A stretch of DNA of 64,000 nt, taken from Comamonadaceae bacterium UBA2334 (lineage in GTDB: Bacteria; Pseudomonadota; Gammaproteobacteria; Burkholderiales; Burkholderiaceae_C). Under the pieces are notes generated by a model that did no database searches, was not told the DNA's origin, and worked only from the letters and a program-made list of their open reading frames with translations. Position numbers and translations under genes: made by a program. The stretch covers positions 111,027 through 175,026 of the forward strand of contig DDUQ01000142.1 of the NCBI GenBank assembly GCA_002344885.1, given 5' to 3'. Shown here in pieces: positions 30,273 through 41,152 of the stretch (positions are counted from its first letter, which is position 1; every line of letters starts with the position of its first letter).

Positions 30273-30539
30273 ATGTCTTTCTGGCTTGCCTCGATCCACC
30301 TGCTGAACTTTGTTGCACCGGCCTTCGGTGTGGCGGTTGTGTTGGCACTGGTGGAGCTGATTTTGAATAAAAAAGGGCATTCACCGCATTACTTTATTCA
30401 ATCTTTTGCTATTTATTTTGTGGTTGGTGTGGCTGTGCTGATGCTGGGGCTCGCTGTGCTGGAGCGGGACGGCAAAATGCTCACGTATCTGGCGCTCACG
30501 GTCGCAGTTGGCAGCATGGCTGCCTGGCGTAACCGCTGA
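30273..30539 (+). CDS. Small conserved membrane protein, function unknown
   Basis: The 88-residue protein has three predicted membrane helices (about 5-27, 40-60 and 67-82) separated by short loops, one with NKKGHSPHYF. I do not recognise a named family. It is divergent from hemA, only 40 bases apart, and precedes the TctC-type binding protein by 66 bases. Its very short leader (about 10-15 bases if the TATAAA at 30258-30263 is used) is odd. Confidence 0.65.
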   Translation: MSFWLASIHLLNFVAPAFGVAVVLALVELILNKKGHSPHYFIQSFAIYFVVGVAVLMLGLAVLERDGKMLTYLALTVAVGSMAAWRNR

Positions 30540-30605
30540 TCCCTCGCTTTGGTGTGTCTGCGAGCGGCAGGATTCTGATTTTTTTCACCATACACAGGAG
30601 TGCGC

Positions 30606-31565
30606 ATGAATTGGTTCAAGACGGGGTTGGTGGCTGTGGCCTTGGCGGTGGCAGGAGGCGCACAGGCGTTTCCGACCAAGCCGGTGCGCATCGTCGTGGG
30701 GTTTCCGGCAGGCGGGCCGCTGGACCAGCATGTGCGTTTGCTGTCAGACAAGCTGCAGGCCAACCTGGGCCAGCCCATTGTCATTGACTACAAGGCCGGT
30801 GCAGGCGGCATCGTGGGCGCGCAGGATGTCATGAAGGCCCCGCCCGACGGGCACACACTGATGCTGGCCAACACGGGTGTCATGGTCATCAACCCTGGCC
30901 TGTACAGCAAACTGCCTTACCAGACGTTGAAAGACTTCGTGCCGGTGGCCCGGACGGCCATGCAGCCGCTGGCCTTGCTGGTGAATCCGTCGGTGCCGGT
31001 GAAAAACCTGAACGAATTTGTGGCCTACGCCAAAGCCAAACCTGGGCAGGTCAACTACGGTTCGGCAGGCAACGGCGGTATCAGCCACCTGGTGCCCGAG
31101 ATGTTCAAAACGGCCACTGGCCTGTTCATGGTGCACATCCCCTACCGTGGCAGTGCGCCTGCGTTCACTGACCTGATGGCCGGTCAGGTGCAGTTCATGG
31201 CGGAGAGCATTCCGCAGGCTGCCCAATATCACAAGCAGGGCAAGGTCAGGGCACTCGCGGTGACCAGTCGGCAGCGCAACGTTGCATTGCCCGATGTGCC
31301 GACGGTCATCGAAACCGGCATCAAGGGGTTTGAGGTGGTCGGTTTCTACGGTTTCCTGGCACCGGCAGGCACGCCGAAGGAGGCTGTGGCGCGGCTGAGC
31401 GAGGCGTTCCGACAGGTGCTGGAGTTGCCGGATGTCCGCAACCGCATGGTCAGCCAGGGGGCAGACCCGGCTTTCCTGGGGCACGAGGAGTTTGCCCGCT
31501 TCGTGGCCACCGAAATGCCGCGATGGGCTGAGGCGGTGAGGCAGTCAGGTGCCAAGATCGACTGA
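30606..31565 (+). CDS. Bug/TctC-family periplasmic solute-binding protein
   Basis: The 319-residue protein has a signal peptide (MNWFKTGLVAVALAVAGGAQA) and the Bug fold signatures FPTKPVRIVVGFPAGGPLDQ, GAGGIVGAQDVMKAPPDGHTL, NPGLYSKLPY and YGSAGNGGISHL. These proteins bind carboxylates such as citrate or amino-acid-like acids. No TctA/TctB permease is adjacent, so it is an orphan, as is common in Burkholderiales. The ligand cannot be inferred. ATG 30606 is set by AGGAG five bases upstream; the GTG at 30600 is discounted. Confidence 0.9.
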   Translation: MNWFKTGLVAVALAVAGGAQAFPTKPVRIVVGFPAGGPLDQHVRLLSDKLQANLGQPIVIDYKAGAGGIVGAQDVMKAPPDGHTLMLANTGVMVINPGLYSKLPYQTLKDFVPVARTAMQPLALLVNPSVPVKNLNEFVAYAKAKPGQVNYGSAGNGGISHLVPEMFKTATGLFMVHIPYRGSAPAFTDLMAGQVQFMAESIPQAAQYHKQGKVRALAVTSRQRNVALPDVPTVIETGIKGFEVVGFYGFLAPAGTPKEAVARLSEAFRQVLELPDVRNRMVSQGADPAFLGHEEFARFVATEMPRWAEAVRQSGAKID

Positions 31566-31636
31566 GGGGGCTGAACCGGGCCGGCCATGCGCCGCCGTCT
31601 GAGGGGCTGCGGGTGGCTGGCATGTGGGGTGCGGCG

Positions 31637-32437
31637 TCAGGGGTTGGGTCGGAACAGGTCCACCCTGTCCGTGATGATGCCGTCGGTGCACAGTTCGATC
31701 AGCCGTTGCGCGGCCCATTCATCGTTCACCGTGTAGCTGATGCAGCGCATGCCCATGCGGTGCACCTGCGCCACCGTGGATGCGTCCCACAGAGCGTGGT
31801 TGCAGACCACCGCCACACAACCCAGGCGCTGCGCCACTTCTGACCACCCGTTCCACAAGGTATCCAGCAACAGCCCGCGGGGCAGTTCAGGCGCGGCCTG
31901 TTGGGCGGCGGCCAGGCTGTCGGGTTGAAAGGATGTGAGCAGCGGCGGGCAGGCGAGGCGCGTTGACCCTGCCGACGGCGGCAGCTGGCCGGGTGTGGGC
32001 ACCTCGCCGGCCCACAGGTCACGGGCAGCCAAGGCCACGACCCGGCCGGTTTCTGCTTCCTGTCCCGGTGTGGGCTTGATTTCGATGTTCAATGCGTGGC
32101 CATTGGCCAGGCAATAGCGTGCCAGTGCCGCCAGGGTCGGCAGGGCTTCGCCTGCATGGGCGCGCGAGTGCCAGTGGCCTGCGTCCAGTTGGCTCAGCGT
32201 ATGCCATGAGTGCTCGCCTGCCAGCCCGTGACCCGATGTGGTGCGCTCCAGTGTGGCATCGTGCAGCAGAAACGGGATGCCGTCTGCACTCAGCTTGGCA
32301 TCGCATTCGAACATGCGGTAACCGTGCTGTGCACCGAGCCGGAAGGCTGCGAGGGTGTTCTCGGGTGCCAGCTTCCCTGCTCCGCGGTGGGCAATCCAGA
32401 AGGGGTAGGGCCAATTCGCCAGGTCAGGTCGGTTCAT
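31637..32437 (-). CDS. ugpQ: Glycerophosphodiester phosphodiesterase (UgpQ type)
   Basis: The 266-residue protein hydrolyses glycerophosphodiesters to glycerol-3-phosphate and an alcohol. It has the GDPD catalytic set: HRGAGKLAPENT (His17), FECD (Glu44 and Asp46) and LLHD (His59), in a TIM-barrel fold. There is no signal peptide, so it is cytoplasmic like E. coli UgpQ rather than periplasmic GlpQ. It lies 72 bases downstream of ugpC and completes the ugpBAECQ set in E. coli order. Confidence 0.92.
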   Translation of the reverse strand: MNRPDLANWPYPFWIAHRGAGKLAPENTLAAFRLGAQHGYRMFECDAKLSADGIPFLLHDATLERTTSGHGLAGEHSWHTLSQLDAGHWHSRAHAGEALPTLAALARYCLANGHALNIEIKPTPGQEAETGRVVALAARDLWAGEVPTPGQLPPSAGSTRLACPPLLTSFQPDSLAAAQQAAPELPRGLLLDTLWNGWSEVAQRLGCVAVVCNHALWDASTVAQVHRMGMRCISYTVNDEWAAQRLIELCTDGIITDRVDLFRPNP

Positions 32438-32509
32438 GTGTTGTCAGTCGGAACAGTGGAGCAGGGTCCCGTCCGGCGTCACAGGCTTGCCGGCCGGGTG
32501 CAGAGTCGC

Positions 32510-33535
<1,026 letters not shown>

Positions 33536-33539
33536 ATCA

Positions 33540-33585
33540 GTAGCTAAAAATGTATTTCAAACAATCGCTGGATGCACTTTTCACT
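33540..33585 (+). repeat. Dispersed intergenic repeat, copy C
   Basis: Begins GTAGCTAAAAATG and continues AATCGCTGGATGCACTTTT. It matches copy A at about 28 of 44 positions in a gapless hand alignment, including an identical CGCTGGATGC decamer. It occupies the 80-base gap between ugpE and ugpC, inside the operon. Confidence 0.6.
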
Positions 33586-33616
33586 TGTATTTCAGGCGGT
33601 GTGAAGGATGGGGTCG

Positions 33617-34471
33617 TCACTTTTCGGTGTCGACCAGACCCTTCACGAACCACTTTTGCATCAGCATCACCACCAGCGCGGGTGGCAGCATGGCCAGCAT
33701 GGCCGTGGCCATCACGATGTTCCACTCGGTGTAGGCCTCGCCGGCAATGAGGCGCTTGATGCCCAGCACCACCGGGTACATGTCTTCGTTCGTGGTGACC
33801 AGCAGGGGCCACAGGTACTGGTTCCAGCCGTAAATGAACTGGATGACGAACAGCGCCGCCATGCTGGTGCGGCTCAGTGGCAGCAGCACGTCCCAGAAAA
33901 AGCGCATGGGGCCGGCGCCATCCATGCGCGCGGCTTCCACCAGTTCGTCAGGGACGGTCAGGAAGAACTGCCGGAACAGGAAGGTGGCGGTGGCCGAGGC
34001 AATGAGTGGCACCGTCAGGCCGGCGTAGCTGTTGAGCATGCCCAATTGCGCGACGACTTCGTAGGTGGGGCCGATGCGCACCTCGACGGGCAGCATCAGC
34101 GTCACGAAGATCATCCAGAACACCAGGTTGCGCAGCGGAAACCGGAAGTACACGATGGCAAATGCCGACAGCAGCGAGATGGCAATTTTTCCGATGGCAA
34201 TGACCAACGCGCTGATCAGGCTCACCATCATCATGGGGGCTGCCGCAGGAAATTTGCTGCCCATGCTGGTTTCCCCGCCAAACAGGGCCAGGCGGTAGGT
34301 TTCCAGAAACTCGCTGCCGGGCAGCAGCGACAGCGGGCGGCTGGCGGCAATGTCCTGTGCACTCTGGGTGGAGGCGACGAGGGTCAGGTACACCGGGAAA
34401 GCGACGATCAGCACGCCGATGATCAGGGTGGCGTGGGCAATGAAGTCGAGCACAGGGCGGCGTTCAATCAT
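33617..34471 (-). CDS. ugpE: sn-glycerol-3-phosphate ABC transporter permease UgpE
   Basis: The 284-residue inner-membrane protein has six predicted helices and the MalG-type EAA loop (DELVEAARMDGAGPMRFFWDVLLPLSRTSM). The SLLPGSEFLETYRLALFG block is also typical. It pairs with UgpA to form the channel. The open frame extends to 34573 and would overlap ugpA; ATG 34471 gives the normal start MIERRPVLDF. It lies 49 bases after ugpA. Confidence 0.94.
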   Translation of the reverse strand: MIERRPVLDFIAHATLIIGVLIVAFPVYLTLVASTQSAQDIAASRPLSLLPGSEFLETYRLALFGGETSMGSKFPAAAPMMMVSLISALVIAIGKIAISLLSAFAIVYFRFPLRNLVFWMIFVTLMLPVEVRIGPTYEVVAQLGMLNSYAGLTVPLIASATATFLFRQFFLTVPDELVEAARMDGAGPMRFFWDVLLPLSRTSMAALFVIQFIYGWNQYLWPLLVTTNEDMYPVVLGIKRLIAGEAYTEWNIVMATAMLAMLPPALVVMLMQKWFVKGLVDTEK

Positions 34472-34520
34472 GACGGGCCTCCTGGCGGGCAGTGGTGAAA
34501 GCAAATGTGTCGGGCATGGG

Positions 34521-35402
34521 TCAGTACTGCACTTTCTTTTCCACGAACCGGAACTGCACCACGGTGAGCGCAATGACGATGGCCATCAGGATGACCGACT
34601 GCGCAGCGGAACCGCCCATGTCCAGTGCCTTGAAGCCGTCGTAATACACCTTGTAGACGAGGATGGCCGTGTCTTTGCCGGGACCGCCCTGGGTGGACGC
34701 ATCCACAATGGCGAAGGTGTCGAAAAACGCGTACACCACGTTGATGACCAGCAGGAAGAACGTGGTGGGCGACAGCAACGGGAAAATGATGGTGCGGAAG
34801 CGGTGCCATGGCGAGGCACCGTCGATGGCCGCCGCCTCGATCAGCGACTTGGGGATGCTTTGCAGCCCGGCCAGGAAAAACAGGAAGTTGTAAGAAATCT
34901 GCTTCCACACCGCCGCCATCACGATCAGCGCCATGGCATGCTGGCTGTTGAGCATGTGGTTCCAGTCAATGCCCAGTATTTGCAGCGCATACGCCACCAC
35001 GCCCATCGGCGACGCAAACATGAACACCCACAGCACGCCGGCCACGGCCGGTGCGACCGCGTAGGGCCAGATGAGCAGCGTTTTGTACACGCCTGAGCCC
35101 TTGAGCACGCGGTCGGCCATCACCGCCAGCAGCAGGGCGATGGTGAGGCCGCAAACGGCCACCAGCAGCGAAAACACGGCGGTGGTCTTGAAGGACGCCA
35201 GGTAGGTGTCGTCAGCCCAGAGCCGCTGGAAATTGGCCAGGCCGACAAACTCGGTGGACATGCCAAAGGCATCCTGCTGCAACACGCTCTGGTACAGCGC
35301 CTGGCCCGCAGGCCAGAAAAAGAACACCAGCACGATGGCCATCTGAGGCGCCACCAGCAACCAGGGCAGCCACCAGGAATTGAAGCGAACACGTTTTTCC
35401 AT
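34521..35402 (-). CDS. ugpA: sn-glycerol-3-phosphate ABC transporter permease UgpA
   Basis: The 293-residue protein has six predicted membrane helices and the EAA loop ([25 protein letters not shown]) of MalF-type permeases. [20 protein letters not shown] is the N-terminal segment. Directly upstream, before ugpB, lie repeat copy D and a hairpin terminator, so ugpA-E-C-Q may be expressed less than ugpB or from a separate start. Confidence 0.94.
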   Translation of the reverse strand: MEKRVRFNSWWLPWLLVAPQMAIVLVFFFWPAGQALYQSVLQQDAFGMSTEFVGLANFQRLWADDTYLASFKTTAVFSLLVAVCGLTIALLLAVMADRVLKGSGVYKTLLIWPYAVAPAVAGVLWVFMFASPMGVVAYALQILGIDWNHMLNSQHAMALIVMAAVWKQISYNFLFFLAGLQSIPKSLIEAAAIDGASPWHRFRTIIFPLLSPTTFFLLVINVVYAFFDTFAIVDASTQGGPGKDTAILVYKVYYDGFKALDMGGSAAQSVILMAIVIALTVVQFRFVEKKVQY

Positions 35403-35413
35403 GCTAATAAACC

Positions 35414-35461
35414 ATAGCTGTCATGTCTTGCCAGATAAGCGGTGAAGGCAATTTTTAATGC
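35414..35461 (+). repeat. Dispersed intergenic repeat, copy D
   Basis: Reads ATAGCTGTCATGTCTTGCC then AGATAAGCGGTGAAGGC and ends AATTTTTAATGC. It is the best-preserved copy together with E: the reverse complement of E shares TTGCCA-ATAAGCGG and AAGGC with it. It fills the space between the ugpA start and the terminator hairpin. Confidence 0.65.
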
Positions 35462-35487
35462 AAAAACCCGTGACCATCGGTCACGGG
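35461..35487 (-). terminator. Terminator or attenuator between ugpB and ugpA
   Basis: On the minus strand a perfect 9-bp stem CCCGTGACC/GGTCACGGG (loop GAT) is followed by TTTTT. It lies about 100 bases after the ugpB stop and 60 before the ugpA start, so it should trim most ugp transcripts to ugpB alone. Confidence 0.8.
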
Positions 35488-35586
35488 CCTGGGGCGGGCC
35501 CCCTGGCAACTGCCAGCGGCCTTCCGGTCGAAAGGGGTTGGATTGTCAGCGAGATCGGGCCCCGCCCCCATCGACCCCTGTCATCT

Positions 35587-36903
35587 TCAAGACTTGTTGG
35601 CTTTTTCGAAGCGTTCCAGGTGTTCGTTGCCACGCTTGACAGCCGCGTCCAGTGCTTCTTTGGCAGACTTCTTGCCGGCCCAGACCTGTTCGAGTTCTTC
35701 GTCGTTGATGGTGCGGATCTGGACGAAGTTGCCCAGGCGGATGCCGCGTGACTTGTCGGTGGTCTTGCGGATCATCTGTTCCACCGACACATCGGTACCG
35801 GGGTTCTGCTTGTAGAAGCCAGACTTCTCGGTCATCTGGTAGGACGCGGTGGTCAGGGGCAGGTAGCCGGTGCGTTGATGGCTCTTGGCAGCTTCTTCAG
35901 CCTTGGACAGGTGTGCGAAGAACTGCGCCACGCCCTTGAGCTCGGCGTCTTTCTTGCCGGACATCACCCACAGGCTGGCACCGCCAATGACGGTGTTCTG
36001 CGGTGCGCCAGTCACGTCGGGGTAGTAGGGCAGGGTGGAAATGCCCGACGCAAACTTGGCGTTACGCTTGATGTTGCCGTACAGCGCCGAGCTGCCGGTG
36101 GTCATGGCGCACTCGCCTGATACGAACGTGGCATCGGCCGCATTGCCTCGGCCCTTGTAGACAAACAGGCCGGTCTTGGCCATGTTGCCCAGGTTTTCGA
36201 TGTGGCGCACGTGCAGGGGCGAGTTGAAGCTCAGGCGGGCATCCATGCCACGCATGCCGTTGCCTTTGGTCGCGAATTCGGTGTTGTGCCAGGCGCTGAA
36301 GCTTTCCAGCTGTGTCCAGCTGACCCAGCTGGTCGTGAACGGGCACTTGTGACCGCTGGCCTTCAGTTTGGCCGCAGCCAGGGCGACCTCAGGCCAGGTC
36401 TTGGGAGGCTTTTCGGTATCGAGACCGGCGGCCTTGAAGGCATCCTTGTTGTAATGGAACACGGTGGTCGAGCTGTTGAACGGGAAGCTCAGCATCTGTC
36501 CGTTGGGCGCGGTGTAGTAGCCAGCCACTGCCGGGACGTAGGCGGCGGGGTCGAACGTCACGCCGGCCTTTTTCATCACGTCACCCACGGGCACGATGGC
36601 GCCTTTGCTGGCCATCATGGTGGCGGTACCCACTTCGAACACCTGCAGGATGTGGGGTGCGTTGCCGGCGCGGAAGGCGGCAATGGCGGCTGTCATCGAC
36701 TCGTCGTAGCTGCCCTTGAACGTGGGCACCACCTTGTAGTCTTTCTGGCTGGCGTTGAAGTCTTTGGCCAGGTCGTTGACCCATTCGCCCAGTGCGCCTC
36801 CCATGGAATGCCACCATTGAATCTCTGTCTGGGCCATGGCGGGTGCGGACAGCAGGCTGCCGGATATGAGCGCGGCTGCGAGGATGGACGGTTTCAATTG
36901 CAT
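35587..36903 (-). CDS. ugpB: sn-glycerol-3-phosphate-binding periplasmic protein UgpB
   Basis: The 438-residue protein has a signal peptide ending APAMA, then the mature start QTEIQWWHSMGGALGEWV typical of UgpB. The extracellular-solute-binding family 1 fold follows, with TSWVSWTQLESFSAWHNTEFATKGNG. It captures glycerol-3-phosphate or glycerophosphodiesters and passes them to UgpAE. The frame is open to 37008, but ATG 36903 starts the signal peptide. A candidate Pho box lies 82 bases upstream. Confidence 0.95.
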   Translation of the reverse strand: MQLKPSILAAALISGSLLSAPAMAQTEIQWWHSMGGALGEWVNDLAKDFNASQKDYKVVPTFKGSYDESMTAAIAAFRAGNAPHILQVFEVGTATMMASKGAIVPVGDVMKKAGVTFDPAAYVPAVAGYYTAPNGQMLSFPFNSSTTVFHYNKDAFKAAGLDTEKPPKTWPEVALAAAKLKASGHKCPFTTSWVSWTQLESFSAWHNTEFATKGNGMRGMDARLSFNSPLHVRHIENLGNMAKTGLFVYKGRGNAADATFVSGECAMTTGSSALYGNIKRNAKFASGISTLPYYPDVTGAPQNTVIGGASLWVMSGKKDAELKGVAQFFAHLSKAEEAAKSHQRTGYLPLTTASYQMTEKSGFYKQNPGTDVSVEQMIRKTTDKSRGIRLGNFVQIRTINDEELEQVWAGKKSAKEALDAAVKRGNEHLERFEKANKS

Positions 36904-36984
36904 GTGTACTCCAGTATGAAAAAGGGAAATCGGTTGAATCGGGCGCACGACGCGCTTGCGTGGGACTGCGCTGGCGGTCAGCCT

Positions 36985-37002
36985 AAGCCAGTTTTGTGAC
37001 AA
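36985..37002 (-). promoter_or_regulatory. Candidate Pho box upstream of ugpB
   Basis: The minus strand reads TTGTCACAAAACTGGCTT, matching the E. coli Pho-box consensus CTGTCATAAAACTGTCAC at 13 of 18 positions, with the 7-4-7 direct-repeat spacing kept. UgpB is PhoB-activated in E. coli. No convincing -10 is seen downstream, so this is a candidate only. Confidence 0.5.
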
Positions 37003-37144
37003 AGCCATTTCAATTTGCTTTCAGGCCTTTGGCATCAGGGGTTTCCATGAGGTCGGTGGGTGTTTGCTGCCCTGCGGTAACATCACCACCCCCCGGAAAA
37101 CCCTTGCCCGGCACCCCCAAGGTGCTTCGGAACAGGCTCACCAC

Positions 37145-40100
37145 ATGAATGCCCCCACGCCCATCCAGCACCTGTTGAACGCGTCAGCCGAAGCCCCGCG
37201 TCTCAGGGAAATCCCTTATAACTACACGTCGTTTTCCGATCGCGAGATCGTCATCCGGCTGTTGGGCTCCCGTGCCTGGGATGTGCTGAACCAACTCCGC
37301 CAGGAACGTCGGACGGGGCGCTCGGCCCGCATGTTGTACGAGGTGCTCGGCGACATGTGGGTGGTGCAGCGCAACCCCTACCTGCAGGATGACCTGCTGG
37401 ACAACCCCAAACGCCGCCAGCAACTGGTCGATGCGTTGCACCATCGGCTGGCGGATGTCCAACGCCGCCGCACGCCCGCCGAAGACCCGGCACGCGATGC
37501 CCTGGTCGCTCAATTGTTGGGCGCAGCCAGCGCAGCGGTCGAGCGGTTTGCCGAGCAGTTCGATGACATGGGGCGTTTGCGCCAGCGCGTCGTGAAGACA
37601 CTGGGCAAGTACACGCTCAAAGACAACATCAAGTTCGATGGCCTCTCCCGCGTCAGCCACGTGACCGACGCCACCGACTGGCGGGTGGAGTATCCGTTTG
37701 TGGTGCTCACCCCCGACACCGAGGCCGAAATGGCTGGTCTGGTGAAGGGCTGCATCGAGCTGGGGCTGACCATCATTCCGCGCGGGGGTGGCACGGGCTA
37801 CACGGGTGGCGCCATTCCGCTGACGTGGCAGAGCGCGGTCATCAACACCGAGAAGTTGGAGACCATGACCGAGGTGGAGCACATCAGCCTGCCCGGTGTG
37901 AGTCATCCCGTGCCCACCATCTGGACTGAAGCCGGTGTGGTGACCCAGCGCGTGGCCGATGCCGCCGAGCGCGCCGGTTTTGTGTTTGCCGTGGACCCCA
38001 CCAGCGCCGAAGCCAGTTGTGTGGGCGGCAACGTGGCCATGAACGCAGGCGGCAAAAAAGCCGTGCTGTGGGGCACAGCGCTGGACAACCTGGCCAGCTG
38101 GCGCATGGTCACGCCCGATGCGCAATGGCTGGAGGTGACCCGCCTGGACCACAACCTGGGCAAGATTCATGACGTGCCCACCGCCAGCTTTGAGCTGAAG
38201 TACTTCGACGCCGCAGGCAAAGGCGGCAAAGTGGACTGGAGCCGCCCCGTGCGCACCGAGCGGCTGGACATTGCCGGCCCAAGCTTCCGCAAGGAAGGCC
38301 TGGGCAAGGACGTGACCGACAAGTTCCTGAGTGGCTTGCCCGGCATCCAGAAAGAAGGTTGTGACGGCCTCATCACCAGCGCACGCTGGGTGGTGCACCG
38401 CATGCCTGCCCACACCCGCACTGTGTGCCTGGAGTTTTTTGGCCATGCCCGCAACGCGGTGCCCAGCATCGTCGAAATCAAGGACTACATGTTCGGCCTG
38501 CAAAAAGCACGCGCCGAAGCGGGGGAGTCGCCCGTGCTGCTGGCGGGTCTGGAGCACCTGGACGACCGATACCTGAAGGCCGTGGGCTACGCCACCAAGT
38601 CCAAGCGGGGTGGTTTGCCGAAAATGGTGCTGATCGGCGACATTGCCGGTGACGATGCCGATGCGGTGGCCCTGGCCACCAGCGAAGTGGTGCGCCTGGC
38701 CAACAGCCGCAGCGGCGAAGGGTTTGTGGCCATCAGCGCCGATGCGCGCAAGAAGTTCTGGCTCGACCGCAAGCGCACGGCGGCCATCAGTCGGCACACC
38801 AATGCGTTCAAGGTCAATGAAGACGTGGTCATTCCGCTGCCACGCATGGCCGAGTACACCGACGGCATCGAGCGCATCAACATCGAGCTGAGCCTGCGCA
38901 ACAAGCTCAAGCTGGTGGACGAACTGGTGGCGTTCTTCGGGCGGGGTAACCTGCCGCTGGCCAAAACGGATGATGCGGCCGATGTTCTTTCAGCCGAGCT
39001 GCTGGACGAGCGCGTGGAGCAGGCCTTGACCCTGCTGGCCGATGTGCGGGCGCAGTGGGCGGGCTGGTTGGCGGATGTGGATGCGCTGTTTCCCCAGTTG
39101 CAGGACCACTCCCTGCGTGCCAGCTGGAAAACACAGATTCGTACCCCGTTGCAGACCTTGCTGTCGGGTGCGGCCTTTGCGCCCGTGCTGGAAGAGTGCA
39201 AGGCCATCCACAAACGTGTGTTGAAAGGGCGGGTCTGGGTGGCGCTGCACATGCATGCCGGCGACGGCAATGTGCACACCAACATCCCGGTCAACAGCGA
39301 CGATTACGACATGCTGCAAACTGCCCACGAGGCGGTGGCGCGCATCATGAAGCTGGCACGCAGCCTGGACGGAGTGATTTCCGGCGAACACGGCATCGGC
39401 ATCACCAAGCTGGAGTTCCTGACCGACGACGAGCTGCAACCCTTTGCTGACTACAAACGTCGCATTGACCCGGAAGGCCGCTTCAACCGGGGCAAACTGC
39501 TGCGCCAGTCCGGGCAAACCACACTTGAAAAAGTACAGCTGGAAAGCCTTGTGGGTAAAGCGCCAGAGGCCGAAAAAGCTTCAAAAATAGAGGCGGCGAC
39601 ATTCACCGATGTCATGCACGCTGACCTGACCAATGCCTACACCCCCAGCTTCGGTTTGATGGGCTACGAGTCGCTCATCATGCAGCAGAGCGACATCGGT
39701 GCCATTGCCGACTCGGTGAAGGATTGCCTGCGTTGCGGCAAGTGCAAGCCGGTGTGCGCCACCCATGTGCCGCGCGCCAACCTGCTTTACAGCCCACGCA
39801 ACAAGATTCTGGCAACCAGCCTGTTGATCGAGGCGTTTCTGTACGAAGAGCAGACGCGCCGGGGCATCAGCATCAAGCACTGGGAAGAGTTTGAAGACGT
39901 GGCCGACCACTGCACCGTCTGCCACAAGTGCCTCACGCCGTGCCCGGTCAAGATCGACTTTGGCGACGTGTCGATGAACATGCGCAACCTGCTGCGCAAG
40001 ATGGGGCAGAAGAGCTTCAAGCCTGCTGCGTCGCTGGCCATGGCCATGCTGAACACACAGAACGGTGCCGCCATTGCCGTGCTGCGCAAACTGGTGCTGG

Positions 40101-41152
40101 ACTGGGGTGCCAAGGGCGTGAACATGGGCAACCGCGTGCTGGGTGCGTTCGTCAAAAAGCAAACTGCCCTGCCGCCACCGTCAGTGGGCAAGGCACCGGT
40201 CAAGGCGCAGGTCATCCACTTCGTCAACAAGAAGATGCCGGGTGGTCTGCCGAAGAAGACCGCTCGTGCCCTCCTGGACATCGAAGACCGCGACTACGTG
40301 CCCATCATCCGCAACCCGGCCAGCACGTCTGCCGACACGGAGGCGGTGTTCTACTTTCCGGGCTGCGGGTCCGAGCGCATGTTCAGCCAGGTGGGCCTGG
40401 CCACGCAGGCCATGCTGTGGCATGCCGGCGTGCAGACGGTGCTGCCACCCGGCTACCTGTGTTGCGGCTATCCGCAGCGCGGCAGCGGCGACTTCGACAA
40501 GGCCGAAAAGCTCATTACCGACAACAGGGTGCTGTTCCACCGGGTGGCCAACACGCTGAACTACCTGGACATCAAGACGGTGGTGGTCAGCTGCGGCACC
40601 TGTTATGACCAGTTACAGGGCTATCAGTTCGACAAGATTTTCCCTGGCTGCCGGATCATCGACATCCACGAATACCTGCTGGAAAAAGGCATCACCCTGC
40701 CCGCAGGTCAAGGTGGTTACCTGTTCCACGACCCGTGCCACAGCCCGATGAAGCTGCAGGAGCCCATCAAGACGGTGAAGGCGCTGGTGGGCGATGTGGT
40801 GGTCAAGAGCGACCGCTGCTGTGGCACGGCCGGCACGCTCGCAGCAGGGCGGCCAGACATTTCCACGCAGGTGCGGTTCCGCAAGGAAGAGGAGCTGCGC
40901 AAGAACGAGCAGCAGCTGGCGAAGCTGGTGTCGGACACGGGTGCGGCCCCACAGGTCGGCCCGGTGAAAATGCTGACCAGCTGTCCGGCCTGCCTGACAG
41001 GGTTGAGCCGGTACAGCGAGGATTTGCAGAATGGCCTCATGGAGGCGGATTACATCGTCGTGGAAATGGCCAGGCAAATCCTGGGCGAAAACTGGCTGCC
41101 GCAATACGTCGAGCAGGCCAACTGCGGCGGCATTGAAAGGGTGTTGGTTTGA
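37145..41152 (+). CDS. Fused FAD-linked oxidase / iron-sulfur dehydrogenase with DUF3683
   Basis: The 1335-residue protein carries an N-terminal DUF3683 region (about 15-180), an FAD-binding PCMH-type domain ([15 protein letters not shown], near 217-231), an FAD-oxidase C-terminal domain ([27 protein letters not shown]), two 4Fe-4S clusters ([11 protein letters not shown] and [12 protein letters not shown]) and two CCG domains ([27 protein letters not shown]). It resembles D-2-hydroxyacid (lactate or glycolate type) dehydrogenases in which GlcD-, and GlcF/GlpC-like parts are one chain. It probably passes electrons to quinone. The substrate is not known. The frame extends upstream to 36956; ATG 37145 is preferred. 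Confidence 0.9.
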   Translation: MNAPTPIQHLLNASAEAPRLREIPYNYTSFSDREIVIRLLGSRAWDVLNQLRQERRTGRSARMLYEVLGDMWVVQRNPYLQDDLLDNPKRRQQLVDALHHRLADVQRRRTPAEDPARDALVAQLLGAASAAVERFAEQFDDMGRLRQRVVKTLGKYTLKDNIKFDGLSRVSHVTDATDWRVEYPFVVLTPDTEAEMAGLVKGCIELGLTIIPRGGGTGYTGGAIPLTWQSAVINTEKLETMTEVEHISLPGVSHPVPTIWTEAGVVTQRVADAAERAGFVFAVDPTSAEASCVGGNVAMNAGGKKAVLWGTALDNLASWRMVTPDAQWLEVTRLDHNLGKIHDVPTASFELKYFDAAGKGGKVDWSRPVRTERLDIAGPSFRKEGLGKDVTDKFLSGLPGIQKEGCDGLITSARWVVHRMPAHTRTVCLEFFGHARNAVPSIVEIKDYMFGLQKARAEAGESPVLLAGLEHLDDRYLKAVGYATKSKRGGLPKMVLIGDIAGDDADAVALATSEVVRLANSRSGEGFVAISADARKKFWLDRKRTAAISRHTNAFKVNEDVVIPLPRMAEYTDGIERINIELSLRNKLKLVDELVAFFGRGNLPLAKTDDAADVLSAELLDERVEQALTLLADVRAQWAGWLADVDALFPQLQDHSLRASWKTQIRTPLQTLLSGAAFAPVLEECKAIHKRVLKGRVWVALHMHAGDGNVHTNIPVNSDDYDMLQTAHEAVARIMKLARSLDGVISGEHGIGITKLEFLTDDELQPFADYKRRIDPEGRFNRGKLLRQSGQTTLEKVQLESLVGKAPEAEKASKIEAATFTDVMHADLTNAYTPSFGLMGYESLIMQQSDIGAIADSVKDCLRCGKCKPVCATHVPRANLLYSPRNKILATSLLIEAFLYEEQTRRGISIKHWEEFEDVADHCTVCHKCLTPCPVKIDFGDVSMNMRNLLRKMGQKSFKPAASLAMAMLNTQNGAAIAVLRKLVLDWGAKGVNMGNRVLGAFVKKQTALPPPSVGKAPVKAQVIHFVNKKMPGGLPKKTARALLDIEDRDYVPIIRNPASTSADTEAVFYFPGCGSERMFSQVGLATQAMLWHAGVQTVLPPGYLCCGYPQRGSGDFDKAEKLITDNRVLFHRVANTLNYLDIKTVVVSCGTCYDQLQGYQFDKIFPGCRIIDIHEYLLEKGITLPAGQGGYLFHDPCHSPMKLQEPIKTVKALVGDVVVKSDRCCGTAGTLAAGRPDISTQVRFRKEEELRKNEQQLAKLVSDTGAAPQVGPVKMLTSCPACLTGLSRYSEDLQNGLMEADYIVVEMARQILGENWLPQYVEQANCGGIERVLV

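Noticed and set aside
37184..38797. A 537-codon minus-strand open frame opposite the flavin/iron-sulfur dehydrogenase gene
   Set aside because: It is the antisense of a clear conserved coding region, is rich in His, Gln and Gly as such shadows are in GC-rich DNA, and shows no recognisable domain.
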